From Cytophagales bacterium Ga0077538 (GTDB taxonomy: Bacteria > Bacteroidota > Bacteroidia > Cytophagales > Cyclobacteriaceae): a stretch of DNA of 41,985 nt. The DNA is taken from NCBI GenBank assembly GCA_001464155.1, contig LNEN01000137.1, positions 1 to 41,985 on the forward strand, given 5' to 3'. The notes below the pieces were generated by a model, which saw nothing but the letters and a program-made list of their open reading frames with translations, had not been told where the DNA came from and made no database searches. This document shows positions 24,499-32,345 of this stretch, one piece after another. The position numbers were made by a program, and so were the translations under genes. Positions within the stretch are counted from its first letter, which is position 1; each line of letters opens with the position of its first letter.

Positions 24499-24503
24499 AG
24501 CAC

Positions 24504-25445
24504 TTATTTCTGACAGAGTTCTCTCTTCAACCTTTCATATTCACCCCAGATCTCTTTTACAATGTCTGCTGCTGGTTGAATTTTACTAATGGCAGCCGCT
24601 ACTTGTCCGATCTCCAACTCTCCCTCTTCCAAATTGCCTTCAAACATGCCTAGCTTAGCCCTTCGCTTCCCTAATAATTTTTCCATTTCTTCATTACTTA
24701 CGCCACGCTTCTCCGCCTCTTGTACCTCTTGAAAAAATTTGTTTCGAAGCAGGCGCACAGGGGTTAGTTGTTTCATGGTTAATAAGGTTTCTCCTTCGCC
24801 AGCATCTACAATTCTATTTTTAAATTTTTCGTGTGCAGATGACTCCGTTGCTGCCGCAAAGCGACTTCCCACCTGTACACCCTCGGCACCCAATACTTCG
24901 GCTGCGAGCATTGTTCTTCCGCTGGCAATGCCCCCAGCCGCAATAAGCGGAATTTCGATGGCCTCTCTAACCATCGGTATTAAAACGAGTGTAGTTGTTT
25001 CTTCTCTTCCGTTGTGGCCACCTGCTTCAAATCCTTCTGCCACCACTGCATCTACCCCGGCTTGCTCTGCTTTGCGGGCAAACTTCACACTGCTTACAAC
25101 ATGCACCACCGTTATTCCTTTTTCTTTAAAGTGGCCTGTCCAGGTGGAGGGATTACCAGCAGAGGTAAACACAATTTTAACACCTTCTTGTACTAATAAG
25201 CCAATGATCTCCTTCATCTCTGGATACAACAAAGGCACATTTACAGCAAAGGGTTTATTTGTTGCTGCCTTACATTTTTGCAAGTGTTCTTGAAGGGTTT
25301 CTGGATGCATAGAGCCTGCTCCAATAATTCCTAGCCCCCCGGCATTACTGACTGCCGAAGCCAGCCGCCAGCCACTGCACCACACCATGCCGGCCTGGAT
25401 AATAGGATATTGAATGTTGAAAAGTTGTTGGATTCTGTTTTGCAT
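24504..25445 (-). CDS. FMN-dependent nitronate monooxygenase-like oxidoreductase
   Basis: 313 residues of the NMO/2-nitropropane dioxygenase TIM-barrel family. N-terminal YPIIQAGMVWCSGWRLASAV, AGGLGIIGAGS, the FMN phosphate site EGFEAGGHNG and IAAGGIASGRTMLA with GAEGVQVGSRF are all present. It may oxidise nitronates or act as a FabK-like enoyl reductase; the sequence does not decide. No fatty-acid genes are adjacent. Confidence 0.85.
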   Translation of the reverse strand: MQNRIQQLFNIQYPIIQAGMVWCSGWRLASAVSNAGGLGIIGAGSMHPETLQEHLQKCKAATNKPFAVNVPLLYPEMKEIIGLLVQEGVKIVFTSAGNPSTWTGHFKEKGITVVHVVSSVKFARKAEQAGVDAVVAEGFEAGGHNGREETTTLVLIPMVREAIEIPLIAAGGIASGRTMLAAEVLGAEGVQVGSRFAAATESSAHEKFKNRIVDAGEGETLLTMKQLTPVRLLRNKFFQEVQEAEKRGVSNEEMEKLLGKRRAKLGMFEGNLEEGELEIGQVAAAISKIQPAADIVKEIWGEYERLKRELCQK

Positions 25446-25767
25446 TGTCTTTACTCGGGTTCTATTGTCCTGAATCTCTGAAATTTACGCCAGTCAATTG
25501 GGAGGACCAAAAAATGGGGCGTTTTGAGTTGTCCACAAACTTTCAATTTAGAATATAGACATTAATTAATTGATAATCAGATAATTAAGTGTATTGATTT
25601 AGGGTGTGTGGATAAGTCTGAAAAATTGTGGACAAGTTTTGAGGGCTATTTTTGGTACTTATTACCGTTAGTAGTATAACCCTTGTAGTTAGTTCTCGAA
25701 AGCACGTTATTGGCACAGCGCTTGTACTTACAGGGAACTTGTCGCTTACTTGATTGTTCTTGTTGTT
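25446..25767. other. Gene-free stretch with DnaA-box-like 9-mers and an AT-rich segment (possible origin)
   Basis: No convincing gene in about 320 bases. Three DnaA-box-like 9-mers lie within 107 bases: TTGTCCACA at 25529-25537, TGTGGATAA at 25607-25615 (exact complement of TTATCCACA), and TGTGGACAA at 25627-25635, 20 bases after the second. Between the first and second lies a strongly AT-rich run (about 25558-25600), like a DNA-unwinding element. TAGTAGTAT at 25669-25677 could be DnaA-trio-like. Alternatively this is only the promoter region of the rightward thioredoxin genes. Confidence 0.4.
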
Positions 25768-26229
25768 ATGAAAAAAATACTTCCCCTTTTCGTTTTCATC
25801 TTTCTTAGCCTGCAGGCTGTTGCACAAACCAAGGTGATTAAAATTGCCGAATTGGAGACGCTTATGAAAAAGAAAGAGGGGCCTGTGCAGGTCATCAACT
25901 TTTGGGCTACCTGGTGTGCACCTTGTGTAAAAGAGCTACCCCTTTTCGAACAATTGCAAGCCCCTAACACAAAAGTAACGCTCATCAATATTGATTTTGT
26001 TGAGAAGCTTGACAAGGTGGATGCTTTTATTGCTAAGAAAAGCCTGAAGAACGAGGTCTTGCTATTAGATGAAATTGATTACAATAGCTGGATTGATAAA
26101 GTGGATAAAAGCTGGGAGGGCTCGATCCCTGCAACGCTCATCTACAATCCAGTGAATGGCAAGCGTGCTTTTGTACAACAGGAGCTGAAAGAAGGAGAAC
26201 TTGAAAAATTAATTACATCTGTTCAATAA
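25768..26229 (+). CDS. TlpA/ResA-like thioredoxin, secreted
   Basis: 153 residues from ATG 25768, which opens the signal peptide MKKILPLFVFIFLSLQAVAQ. The active site is FWATWCAPCVKELPLFEQL. The redox-active CAPC pair and the cis-proline strand SIPATLIYNP are intact. Periplasmic disulfide or thiol reduction is the family role. The next gene, also thioredoxin-like, starts 16 bases later. Confidence 0.88.
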   Translation: MKKILPLFVFIFLSLQAVAQTKVIKIAELETLMKKKEGPVQVINFWATWCAPCVKELPLFEQLQAPNTKVTLINIDFVEKLDKVDAFIAKKSLKNEVLLLDEIDYNSWIDKVDKSWEGSIPATLIYNPVNGKRAFVQQELKEGELEKLITSVQ

Positions 26230-26245
26230 CCCAAAACCAATAATC

Positions 26246-26854
26246 ATGAAGTATATCAAATCACTTGTGCTGACTGCTTTCATAGCAGTGTTGTTTGTTG
26301 CCGCAAAACCCGCAGGATATGGCGTGGGGGATATTGCTGCCGATTTCAAATTGAAAAATGTGGATGGCAAAATGGTATCGCTGGCTGATTTTAAGAGTGC
26401 TAAAGGCGTCATTGTTATTTTCGATTGCAACACCTGCCCCTACTCTAAGGCTTATAACGAGCGTATTCTTGCTCTTTCTAAAAAATATCCTTCTACGTTC
26501 CCCGTGGTAGCCATCAACTCCAATTCACCAGAGCTTTCTCCTGGCGATTCGTTTGATGAAATGGTGAAGTATGCCAAAACAAAAGGCTATGACTTCCCTT
26601 ACTTGTTTGATGAAACACAAGAGGTGGCTAAAACCTATGGTGCCACCAATACTCCTCATGTGTATGTATTAAAAAAAGAGGGCAGTGCATTTAAGGTAGC
26701 CTACATTGGCGCTATTGATAACAACACAAAAGATGCAAACGCTGCAGACAAAAAATATGTAGAAGAAGCAGTAGATGCTTTGTTGGCCGGTAATGCGGTT
26801 CCAACAGAAAAAACAAAAGCCATCGGTTGCACGATTAAGTGGAAGCCTGCTTAA
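26246..26854 (+). CDS. Thioredoxin/peroxiredoxin-like secreted protein
   Basis: 202 residues with an N-terminal signal (SLVLTAFIAVLFVAAKPAG). AADFKLKNVDGKMVSLADFK and VIVIFDCNTCPYSKAYNERI are the AhpC/TSA-like fold with a CNTCPYS site. TNTPHVYVLKKEG holds the cis-proline loop, and GCTIKWK closes the protein, as in a widespread small family next to TlpA-like genes. Probably co-transcribed with the preceding gene; terminator at 26881-26912. Confidence 0.87.
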   Translation: MKYIKSLVLTAFIAVLFVAAKPAGYGVGDIAADFKLKNVDGKMVSLADFKSAKGVIVIFDCNTCPYSKAYNERILALSKKYPSTFPVVAINSNSPELSPGDSFDEMVKYAKTKGYDFPYLFDETQEVAKTYGATNTPHVYVLKKEGSAFKVAYIGAIDNNTKDANAADKKYVEEAVDALLAGNAVPTEKTKAIGCTIKWKPA

Positions 26855-26880
26855 GCCGAAAATTAATTTCTCTTCAAAGA

Positions 26881-26912
26881 AAAGAGCGGACCCAAAGTCT
26901 GCTCTTTTTTTA
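26881..26912 (+). terminator. Intrinsic terminator after the thioredoxin pair
   Basis: AAAGAGCGGAC, loop CCAAA, GTCTGCTCTTT (one G-T wobble), followed by a run of T. Confidence 0.85.
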
Positions 26913-26926
26913 TGGAGCCTTCATTC

Positions 26927-28774
26927 TTATTGCTTCACAATTTTCATTGTTTGTTTCGTTGCACCGTGCGATAGGGTAAGGTAGTATAGTCCTGAAACCA
27001 AGGATGAAACGTTTATTTTCAAAATGCCCGCGGCAATCTCTTGCTGTACAACTTGTTTTTGTCCCACCGCATCTACAACCATAACAGAGGTTACCTGTTT
27101 CCCTTGCAAATCAACACTGATCCAATCACTGGCAGGGTTAGGGTAAGAAGTTAGACTTGCCTTCAGCCCCTCCTCTGTTTTTACAATAGAAGAAAATTTA
27201 TACACTGAGGCACTTTTGCCTGCAACAGATCCGATGTTTAGTGACTGAGTTGTGTTCATGGCAACTGCGCGGCCTCGATTGTTTAGTAAGTCATTCAAAT
27301 ACTTCGTGTCCGTTGGAAACTCTCCTTGCAGAAGCGAAAGCGTAACCTCTTCCAGGTCTGCACCCCCTGCATTCACCACCACTAGTACTGGATCATTCTC
27401 ATACGTACGCATAAAAGCAAAAACCTCTGGTGACGTGCTCGCGACTTCTTTATACTCTCCCTGGCGAAGAGAGACTTCGCTCTTACGCAAGGCGATCAGC
27501 TTTTTGTACCAATTCAACAGAGAGGCTGAATCATTTTGTTGTGCCGCTACATTAACAGTAGCGTAATTGCTGTTAACAGCGCGCCAGGGAGTTCCTGTAG
27601 AAAACCCAGCGTTAGTGGCAGCATTCCACTGCATCGGCTTTCGAATATCTTCGTCTGGTTTAACGCCTTTCATTCCCAGCTCTTCTCCGTAGTACAAAAA
27701 AGGAATGCCGGGAAAGGTTAAGTAAAGTGCTGCTGCTAATTTATTCTTATCAACATCGTTACCGAGCGTTTCGATAATCCGATTCTGGTCGTGATTACTC
27801 AGAAAGGTGGCAAACTGCAGATGAGGGTATTGTTGATAAATATTTTGAATAGTGTTGGATAGAGCAGATGTGTTACCCGTATTAATGGTTTGAATGATGG
27901 CGTCTGCAAGGTTAAACTCAAAACAAAAGTCAAACCCATCTCCCTGACTGTAATTTAAAATGACTGAAGTGGCATCCCAGGCTTCACCCACTGCCATGGC
28001 TTCTGGATTAACGTCTTTAAGGTGCGTTCGAAACTCTCTCCAAAAGGCATAGGTTGAAGAAAGATTTTCTAGCTGATTACCATTTTCATAAATGTACTTA
28101 ACAGCATCGCATCGAAAGCCATCTACCTTCATCTCTTCCAACCAATACGTGGCCGCTGCAAACAAGCTATCCTTTACCGGTTGGTACTCATAATTCAAAT
28201 CAGGCATGCCACTCCAGAACAAACCGTAGAAATAATTATTTGAGGAGTACTGGTGCCAGACATCTTGTCCCCAAGGACCATTGTACGTTGCGTCCGTTGT
28301 TGACCAACGATAAAAATTACGATAGTGAGGATCGTTTGCGGCAGACTTTTGAAACCAGGGGTGCTGCCTGGAAGAGTGGTTCATCACAAAATCAACAATA
28401 ACTTTAATACCGCGGGCATGTGCCGCTGTTATAAAGTTTTGAAAGTCTTCCTTCGTGCCATAATCAGATTCTACCGATTTGTAATCCGTTACATCATACC
28501 CGTGATAACTTGGCGAAGAGCTGATGGGCATTAACCAAATACCCGTAATGCCCAGGTCGGTTGTGGTGGTGGGGTCTCCATCATTCAGGTAATCCAACTT
28601 TTCGATAAGCCCTTTAAAATCTCCCTTGCCATCTCCACTTTTATCGTAAAAGCTGCGAACAAAAACTTCGTAGAAAACGGCATCGTTCCACCAATAGGTT
28701 TGTGAAAAAGTAATGGTGCTGGTGGTGAACAGCACACAACATAGTACTAGTACCCGCTTCAACTTCTTTTGCAT
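26927..28774 (-). CDS. GH13 alpha-amylase exported by type IX secretion
   Basis: 615 residues. Signal peptide residues 1-25 (ends ITFSQ). The GH13 barrel contains region I VIVDFVMNHSS, region II DGFRCDAVKY with nucleophile D223, region III AVGEAWD with E264, and region IV FLSNHDQNR with D329. The last 70-80 residues (starting SLTSYPNPASDWISVDL, ending KQTMKIVKQ) are a type A T9SS C-terminal sorting domain, so the enzyme should be secreted or cell-surface anchored. It degrades starch-like alpha-glucans. Not in a Sus-type locus: no susC/D neighbours. Confidence 0.93.
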   Translation of the reverse strand: MQKKLKRVLVLCCVLFTTSTITFSQTYWWNDAVFYEVFVRSFYDKSGDGKGDFKGLIEKLDYLNDGDPTTTTDLGITGIWLMPISSSPSYHGYDVTDYKSVESDYGTKEDFQNFITAAHARGIKVIVDFVMNHSSRQHPWFQKSAANDPHYRNFYRWSTTDATYNGPWGQDVWHQYSSNNYFYGLFWSGMPDLNYEYQPVKDSLFAAATYWLEEMKVDGFRCDAVKYIYENGNQLENLSSTYAFWREFRTHLKDVNPEAMAVGEAWDATSVILNYSQGDGFDFCFEFNLADAIIQTINTGNTSALSNTIQNIYQQYPHLQFATFLSNHDQNRIIETLGNDVDKNKLAAALYLTFPGIPFLYYGEELGMKGVKPDEDIRKPMQWNAATNAGFSTGTPWRAVNSNYATVNVAAQQNDSASLLNWYKKLIALRKSEVSLRQGEYKEVASTSPEVFAFMRTYENDPVLVVVNAGGADLEEVTLSLLQGEFPTDTKYLNDLLNNRGRAVAMNTTQSLNIGSVAGKSASVYKFSSIVKTEEGLKASLTSYPNPASDWISVDLQGKQVTSVMVVDAVGQKQVVQQEIAAGILKINVSSLVSGLYYLTLSHGATKQTMKIVKQ

Positions 28775-28961
28775 TTTATAAATCTTCCGCCTCGTTTCTA
28801 TCGATGTGGCTCTTTGCTAAAGCGCTCTTTTACTTCCAAAAGGGCTAAAAGCAGGAGCCAAATAGAATTTTAGCAAGAAAGCATTTAATAACCATTTATT
28901 GCGAAACTAGCAGGATCGGAAAAAGGAAATTTTGATAGCCGGGATATTTTTCGAGTATTTT

Positions 28962-28991
28962 TTTGTTTTGTGATGCATGCGCGTAATTTTG
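28962..28991 (+). promoter_or_regulatory. Consensus Bacteroidota promoter of the DksA-like gene
   Basis: TTTG at 28962-28965 and TAATTTTG at 28984-28991 (exact TAnnTTTG) are 18 bases apart, about 30 bases upstream of the ATG at 29022. Confidence 0.8.
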
Positions 28992-29021
28992 CGCAACTTT
29001 TTACCAAACACTCGGAATTAT

Positions 29022-29816
29022 ATGGCGAAGTCAACAAAAAAGGCGAGCCCAAAAGCAGCTAAGAAATCCACTACCAAGGCCAAGACTAAAAAGCCTGTAA
29101 AGGCAGTAAAAAAGGCAGTTTCTGCCAAAGCTAAGAAGGCAGCGCCTAAGAAAGCTGTTAAAGCAAAAGCCGCTAAACCTGTTAAAAAGGCTATCGCGAA
29201 GAAACCCGTTGCAAAAAAGGCTGCTCCTAAAAAAGTGGTGAAGCCAGTGGCTAAACCGGTAACTAAACCAGTTGCGAAGGTTATTAGCACTTCTGTTTCT
29301 AAACCCGCGGTAAAAGGCATAACAAGCACAAATCCTTTGAAGGCCGCGCCTTCTGCACTAAACATATTCCCCAATACAACACCACAGCGTCCTATTGCGC
29401 ATAAACCTTCTGCTAATGCTCCAGCCTCTTCTACTGAAGGTAGAACTCGCTATGGCGATGATGAGCTAAAAGAGTTTGAAGTGTTGATTAACGAGAAGCT
29501 TGAAAAGGCTCGCAGTGAGTACAAAATTCTGAAGGACACCCTGAATCGCAATAACGATGAAGGAACGGATGCCACTTCAGGTGGAAATACGAAAGTATTA
29601 GAAGACGGAGCAGAAACTGCTGAAAAGGAGAATATGAGCCAGCTGGCAGCACGCCAACAAAAATATATTACCAACCTGGAGAATGCCTTGGTGCGTATTA
29701 AAAACGGTACCTATGGCATCTGTTCTGTAACCGGAAAATTGATTTCGAAAGAACGCCTCATGGCCGTTCCGCATACTACACAGTCCATCGAGGCTAAAAT
29801 GCTGAAACAGGACTAA
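29022..29816 (+). CDS. Histone-H1-like Lys/Ala/Pro tail fused to a TraR/DksA domain
   Basis: 264 residues from ATG 29022; a longer frame would start inside the promoter region. Residues 1 to about 95 are Lys/Ala/Pro repeats (KKA, KPVAK, KKAAPKK) like bacterial histone H1 analogues. The C-terminal about 110 residues are DksA/TraR-like: a coiled-coil start DDELKEFEVLINEKLEKARS and the finger region NGTYGICSVTGKLISKERL. Only one finger cysteine is visible, so the zinc site is degenerate, which I recall as common in Bacteroidota versions. By inference it binds DNA through the tail and RNA polymerase through the DksA part. Confidence 0.87.
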   Translation: MAKSTKKASPKAAKKSTTKAKTKKPVKAVKKAVSAKAKKAAPKKAVKAKAAKPVKKAIAKKPVAKKAAPKKVVKPVAKPVTKPVAKVISTSVSKPAVKGITSTNPLKAAPSALNIFPNTTPQRPIAHKPSANAPASSTEGRTRYGDDELKEFEVLINEKLEKARSEYKILKDTLNRNNDEGTDATSGGNTKVLEDGAETAEKENMSQLAARQQKYITNLENALVRIKNGTYGICSVTGKLISKERLMAVPHTTQSIEAKMLKQD

Positions 29817-29846
29817 TTAATTTTTCAAAACCTAACCTTTTCTTAT

Positions 29847-29876
29847 AAAAACCCCTGGAATTTCCAGGGGTTTTTT
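29847..29876 (+). terminator. Intrinsic terminator after the DksA-like gene
   Basis: AAAAACCCCTGG, loop AATTT, CCAGGGGTTTTTT: a classic GC stem with T-run. Confidence 0.9.
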
Positions 29877-29902
29877 CTTTTCAGACAGACCCAATAAAAC
29901 CG

Positions 29903-29910
29903 TACCTTTG
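29903..29910 (+). promoter_or_regulatory. -7 promoter element of scpB
   Basis: TACCTTTG matches TAnnTTTG, 19 bases upstream of the GTG chosen as scpB start. It overlaps the TTG that would otherwise extend the gene. Confidence 0.6.
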
Positions 29911-29928
29911 CCCAAAATCAATTTTACC

Positions 29929-30528
29929 GTGGACTTTCTGCAAAACCATATCGAGGCGCTCATTTTCTGCGCCCCATCCCCTGTTAAAGTAACTGATATT
30001 CAGGCCTGCCTTTCCGAAATGTTTGGAGCCGATGTGCCCGAAGATGACATCAAAGGAGCGATCGATCGCATCGAGCAAAAATTTTCTGCTGAAGAGTTTT
30101 CCTTTCAGTTGAACAAAGCTGCGGGCGGCTATCAGTTTTTAACCAAGCCTGCCTACCAGGCCAGCATTGGCATTTTATTAAAGCAACAATCCAAAAAGCG
30201 TTTGTCAACGGCAGCCATGGAGACCCTTTCCATCATTGCCTACAAACAACCTATATCCAAAACAGAAGTGGAAAATATTCGCGGAGTAAACTGCGATTAT
30301 GCAGTACAGAAACTGATGGACAAAGGTCTTATTGAAATAAAAGGCAAAAGCGAAAGCGTTGGCCGTCCCATGTTGTATGGCACTACCGTGAAATTCATGG
30401 AGTACTTCGGCATTAATGATTTAACTGAAATGCCCGTACCAAAAGAATTCACACAAGAGATGAGCAGCATAGGTGAGAGTATCGATTCAAAAGACACAGA
30501 AATAACCCCAACGGATGGCCAAGCGTAA
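29929..30528 (+). CDS. scpB: Segregation and condensation protein B
   Basis: 199 residues from GTG 29929. A longer frame begins at TTG 29908, but that codon lies in the promoter -7 element and the family typically starts at (M)DFLQNHIEALIFC. Winged-helix segments include LSTAAMETLSIIAYKQPISK and EVENIRGVNCDYAVQKLMDK, followed by GRPMLYGTT. ScpB works with ScpA and SMC in chromosome condensation. Its 3' end overlaps the pseudouridine synthase start by 14 bases, a common scpB-rluB arrangement. Confidence 0.93.
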   Translation: MDFLQNHIEALIFCAPSPVKVTDIQACLSEMFGADVPEDDIKGAIDRIEQKFSAEEFSFQLNKAAGGYQFLTKPAYQASIGILLKQQSKKRLSTAAMETLSIIAYKQPISKTEVENIRGVNCDYAVQKLMDKGLIEIKGKSESVGRPMLYGTTVKFMEYFGINDLTEMPVPKEFTQEMSSIGESIDSKDTEITPTDGQA

Positions 30529-32281
30529 ACTTTCCCGCACCGACCCGCGCAGCAGCGGCAGTGCCTCAGGCCGCAGGTCAGGCGGAAGTGCAAGCAAGCG
30601 CAGTAGCTCACGTCCATCTGGTGAAGGAAGAGCCGAGCGTCCGAAACGCAGCTTTTCTGATAAACCCTTTGATAAGAAAAGACCCTCCTCCCGCTTTGGC
30701 GGTGACGAAAGTGGTGAAAGACCGAAAAGAAATTTTTCCAGAGGCGATGCCCCTTCCGGTGGCAGATCGGAAAGACCTTTTGATAAAAAACGCCCCTTCA
30801 ATCGCGAAGGTGGTGACAAAAAATTCTCACGCGGCTTCAGCGCAGACTCTAAACCAAGAAGGGGTTTCCCCGATGGCTTTAAGCGCGAAGAAGGCAGTGA
30901 AGACAGACCGAAACGTACCTACCGCATGACGGATGGTGGACGATCCGGTGGATTCAAAAAAGATTCTGACAGATCTTTTGATAAAAGACGTTCCTCTGAC
31001 GACAGAGGCGAAAGGCCGAAACGCAATTTTTCGGATGAACGCCCTCGCGGAAATGCAGAGAGACCTTTTGGCAAAAAACCTTTTGATCGTGACGAGAGAC
31101 CTAAACGTTCTTTCTCGGGTGATAAAGACGAAAGACCTAAGAGAACCTATCGTAAAGAAGGTGACGCAGGTGATTTTAAACCACGCGAAGACAAGCCTTT
31201 TGGTAAAAAACCTTTTGACAGAGAGGAAAGACCGAAGCGTTCTTTCTCAGCTGATGCAGAAGATAAACCCCGAAGAGCACCTCGCAGAGAGGAAGATGCC
31301 GGTGAGTTTAAGCCACGGGAAGAAAAACCCTTTGCCAGAAAACGCGCCTTCGAAGAAGACGAAGAAAAACCAAGAAGAAGAGCATCAAGTACAGAAGAAG
31401 GTGATGCTGAACCAACAGAGGAAAAACCTCTTGCTCGCAAGCGTTCATTGGAGAGAGCTCCGAATGAAGATACAAGAGAGAGAAGACCTCGCAAGTCTTT
31501 TGCTGATAGCAGACCGGGGCCTGAGAAAGGATTCTTCAAACGCGAAGAGGAGCCTGCTCCAACTCAAATACGACTGAACCGATACTTAGCAAATAGTGGT
31601 GTAAGCTCTCGCAGAGAAGCAGACGAGTTTATAAAAATGGGCCTTGTTACGGTAAATGGAAAAACCATTACTGAAATGGGCTATCAGGTACAGCCAGGAG
31701 ACGTAGTGAAGCACGAGGGCAAAATGTTGCGCGCTGAAAAGCCTGTTTACATTTTGATGAATAAACCAAAGGGCTTTTTAACAACTACAAAAGATCCTGA
31801 AGAACGCAATACCGTAATGCACATTATTGGCTCCGCGGTGAAAGAGCGCATCTATCCTGTAGGAAGATTGGATAGAAACACAACGGGCTTATTGTTATTA
31901 ACCAACGATGGCGCTTTAACAGAACAGTTGTCGCACCCTTCGTATAACGTAAAGAAAATCTATAAAGTGGAGCTTGATCGTCCGCTAGCTAAAATAGATT
32001 TTGAAAAGATTGGACAAGGCGTACAATTAGAGGAAGGTCGTGCGATGGTCGATGATATCGCTATTGTTTCAGAAGATGGTAGAACCGTTGGTCTTGAAAT
32101 TCACATTGGCTGGAATCGAGTAGTGCGCAGAATTTTTGAATCGTTGGAATACACGGTTGTAAAACTGGACCGTACTATTTACGCAGGCTTGGATAAAAAA
32201 GATTTGTCGCGCGGACAATGGCGCTTCTTAAAAGAAGAAGAAGTGATTCGCCTAAAGCATTTGAAAAAAGGAACGAAATAA
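30515..32281 (+). CDS. rluB: RluB/RsuA-family rRNA pseudouridine synthase with a long charged repeat N-terminus
   Basis: 588 residues. Residues from about 350 form the enzyme: S4 domain IRLNRYLANSGVSSRREADE, then the RsuA/RluB catalytic loop VGRLDRNTTGLLLLTNDG with the catalytic Asp near 452, and VVRRIFESLEYTVVKLDR. The family turns uridine into pseudouridine in rRNA. The first roughly 345 residues are Arg/Lys/Glu/Ser/Gly-rich and disordered-looking, with about ten RPKRxF-type units; such tails are often seen on Bacteroidota RluB. It contains in-frame tandem repeats (see repeat entry). Overlaps scpB by 14 bases. Confidence 0.92.
   Translation: MAKRKLSRTDPRSSGSASGRRSGGSASKRSSSRPSGEGRAERPKRSFSDKPFDKKRPSSRFGGDESGERPKRNFSRGDAPSGGRSERPFDKKRPFNREGGDKKFSRGFSADSKPRRGFPDGFKREEGSEDRPKRTYRMTDGGRSGGFKKDSDRSFDKRRSSDDRGERPKRNFSDERPRGNAERPFGKKPFDRDERPKRSFSGDKDERPKRTYRKEGDAGDFKPREDKPFGKKPFDREERPKRSFSADAEDKPRRAPRREEDAGEFKPREEKPFARKRAFEEDEEKPRRRASSTEEGDAEPTEEKPLARKRSLERAPNEDTRERRPRKSFADSRPGPEKGFFKREEEPAPTQIRLNRYLANSGVSSRREADEFIKMGLVTVNGKTITEMGYQVQPGDVVKHEGKMLRAEKPVYILMNKPKGFLTTTKDPEERNTVMHIIGSAVKERIYPVGRLDRNTTGLLLLTNDGALTEQLSHPSYNVKKIYKVELDRPLAKIDFEKIGQGVQLEEGRAMVDDIAIVSEDGRTVGLEIHIGWNRVVRRIFESLEYTVVKLDRTIYAGLDKKDLSRGQWRFLKEEEVIRLKHLKKGTK
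31064..31459 (+). repeat. In-frame 132-bp tandem repeats inside rluB
   Basis: Units start at about 31064, 31196 and 31328, a period of 132 bases (44 residues). Shared text is PFGKKPFDR[DE]ERPKRSFS in the first two; the third is more diverged (PFARKRAFEEDEEKPRRRA). The third copy's end is approximate. Confidence 0.75.
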
Positions 32282-32300
32282 TTTCACATTTCAATAGCAC

Positions 32301-32333
32301 AAAGCCCTGTCTGTTAGAAACAGGCAGGGCTTT
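32301..32333. terminator. Bidirectional terminator between rluB and the kinase gene
   Basis: AAAGCCCTGTCTGTT, loop AGA, AACAGGCAGGGCTTT, about 15 bp with one wobble, followed by TATTTTC on the plus strand. It lies between convergent genes. Confidence 0.85.
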
Positions 32334-32345
32334 TATTTTCATAGA

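Noticed and set aside
29018-29374. Leftward Ala/Phe/Gly-rich frame under the DksA-like gene
   Set aside because: It is the antisense of the Lys/Ala repeat region; its composition follows from the repeat.
29908-29928. TTG start for scpB, adding seven residues
   Set aside because: The codon lies inside the TACCTTTG promoter element; family N-termini begin at DFLQNHIEAL.
31064-31459. Possible CRISPR-like array
   Set aside because: The repeats are in-frame coding units of a protein, with no constant repeat plus variable spacer pattern.
30487-31577. Additional frames on both strands across the rluB repeat region
   Set aside because: They are by-products of the biased Arg/Lys/Glu/Ser codons of the real gene.
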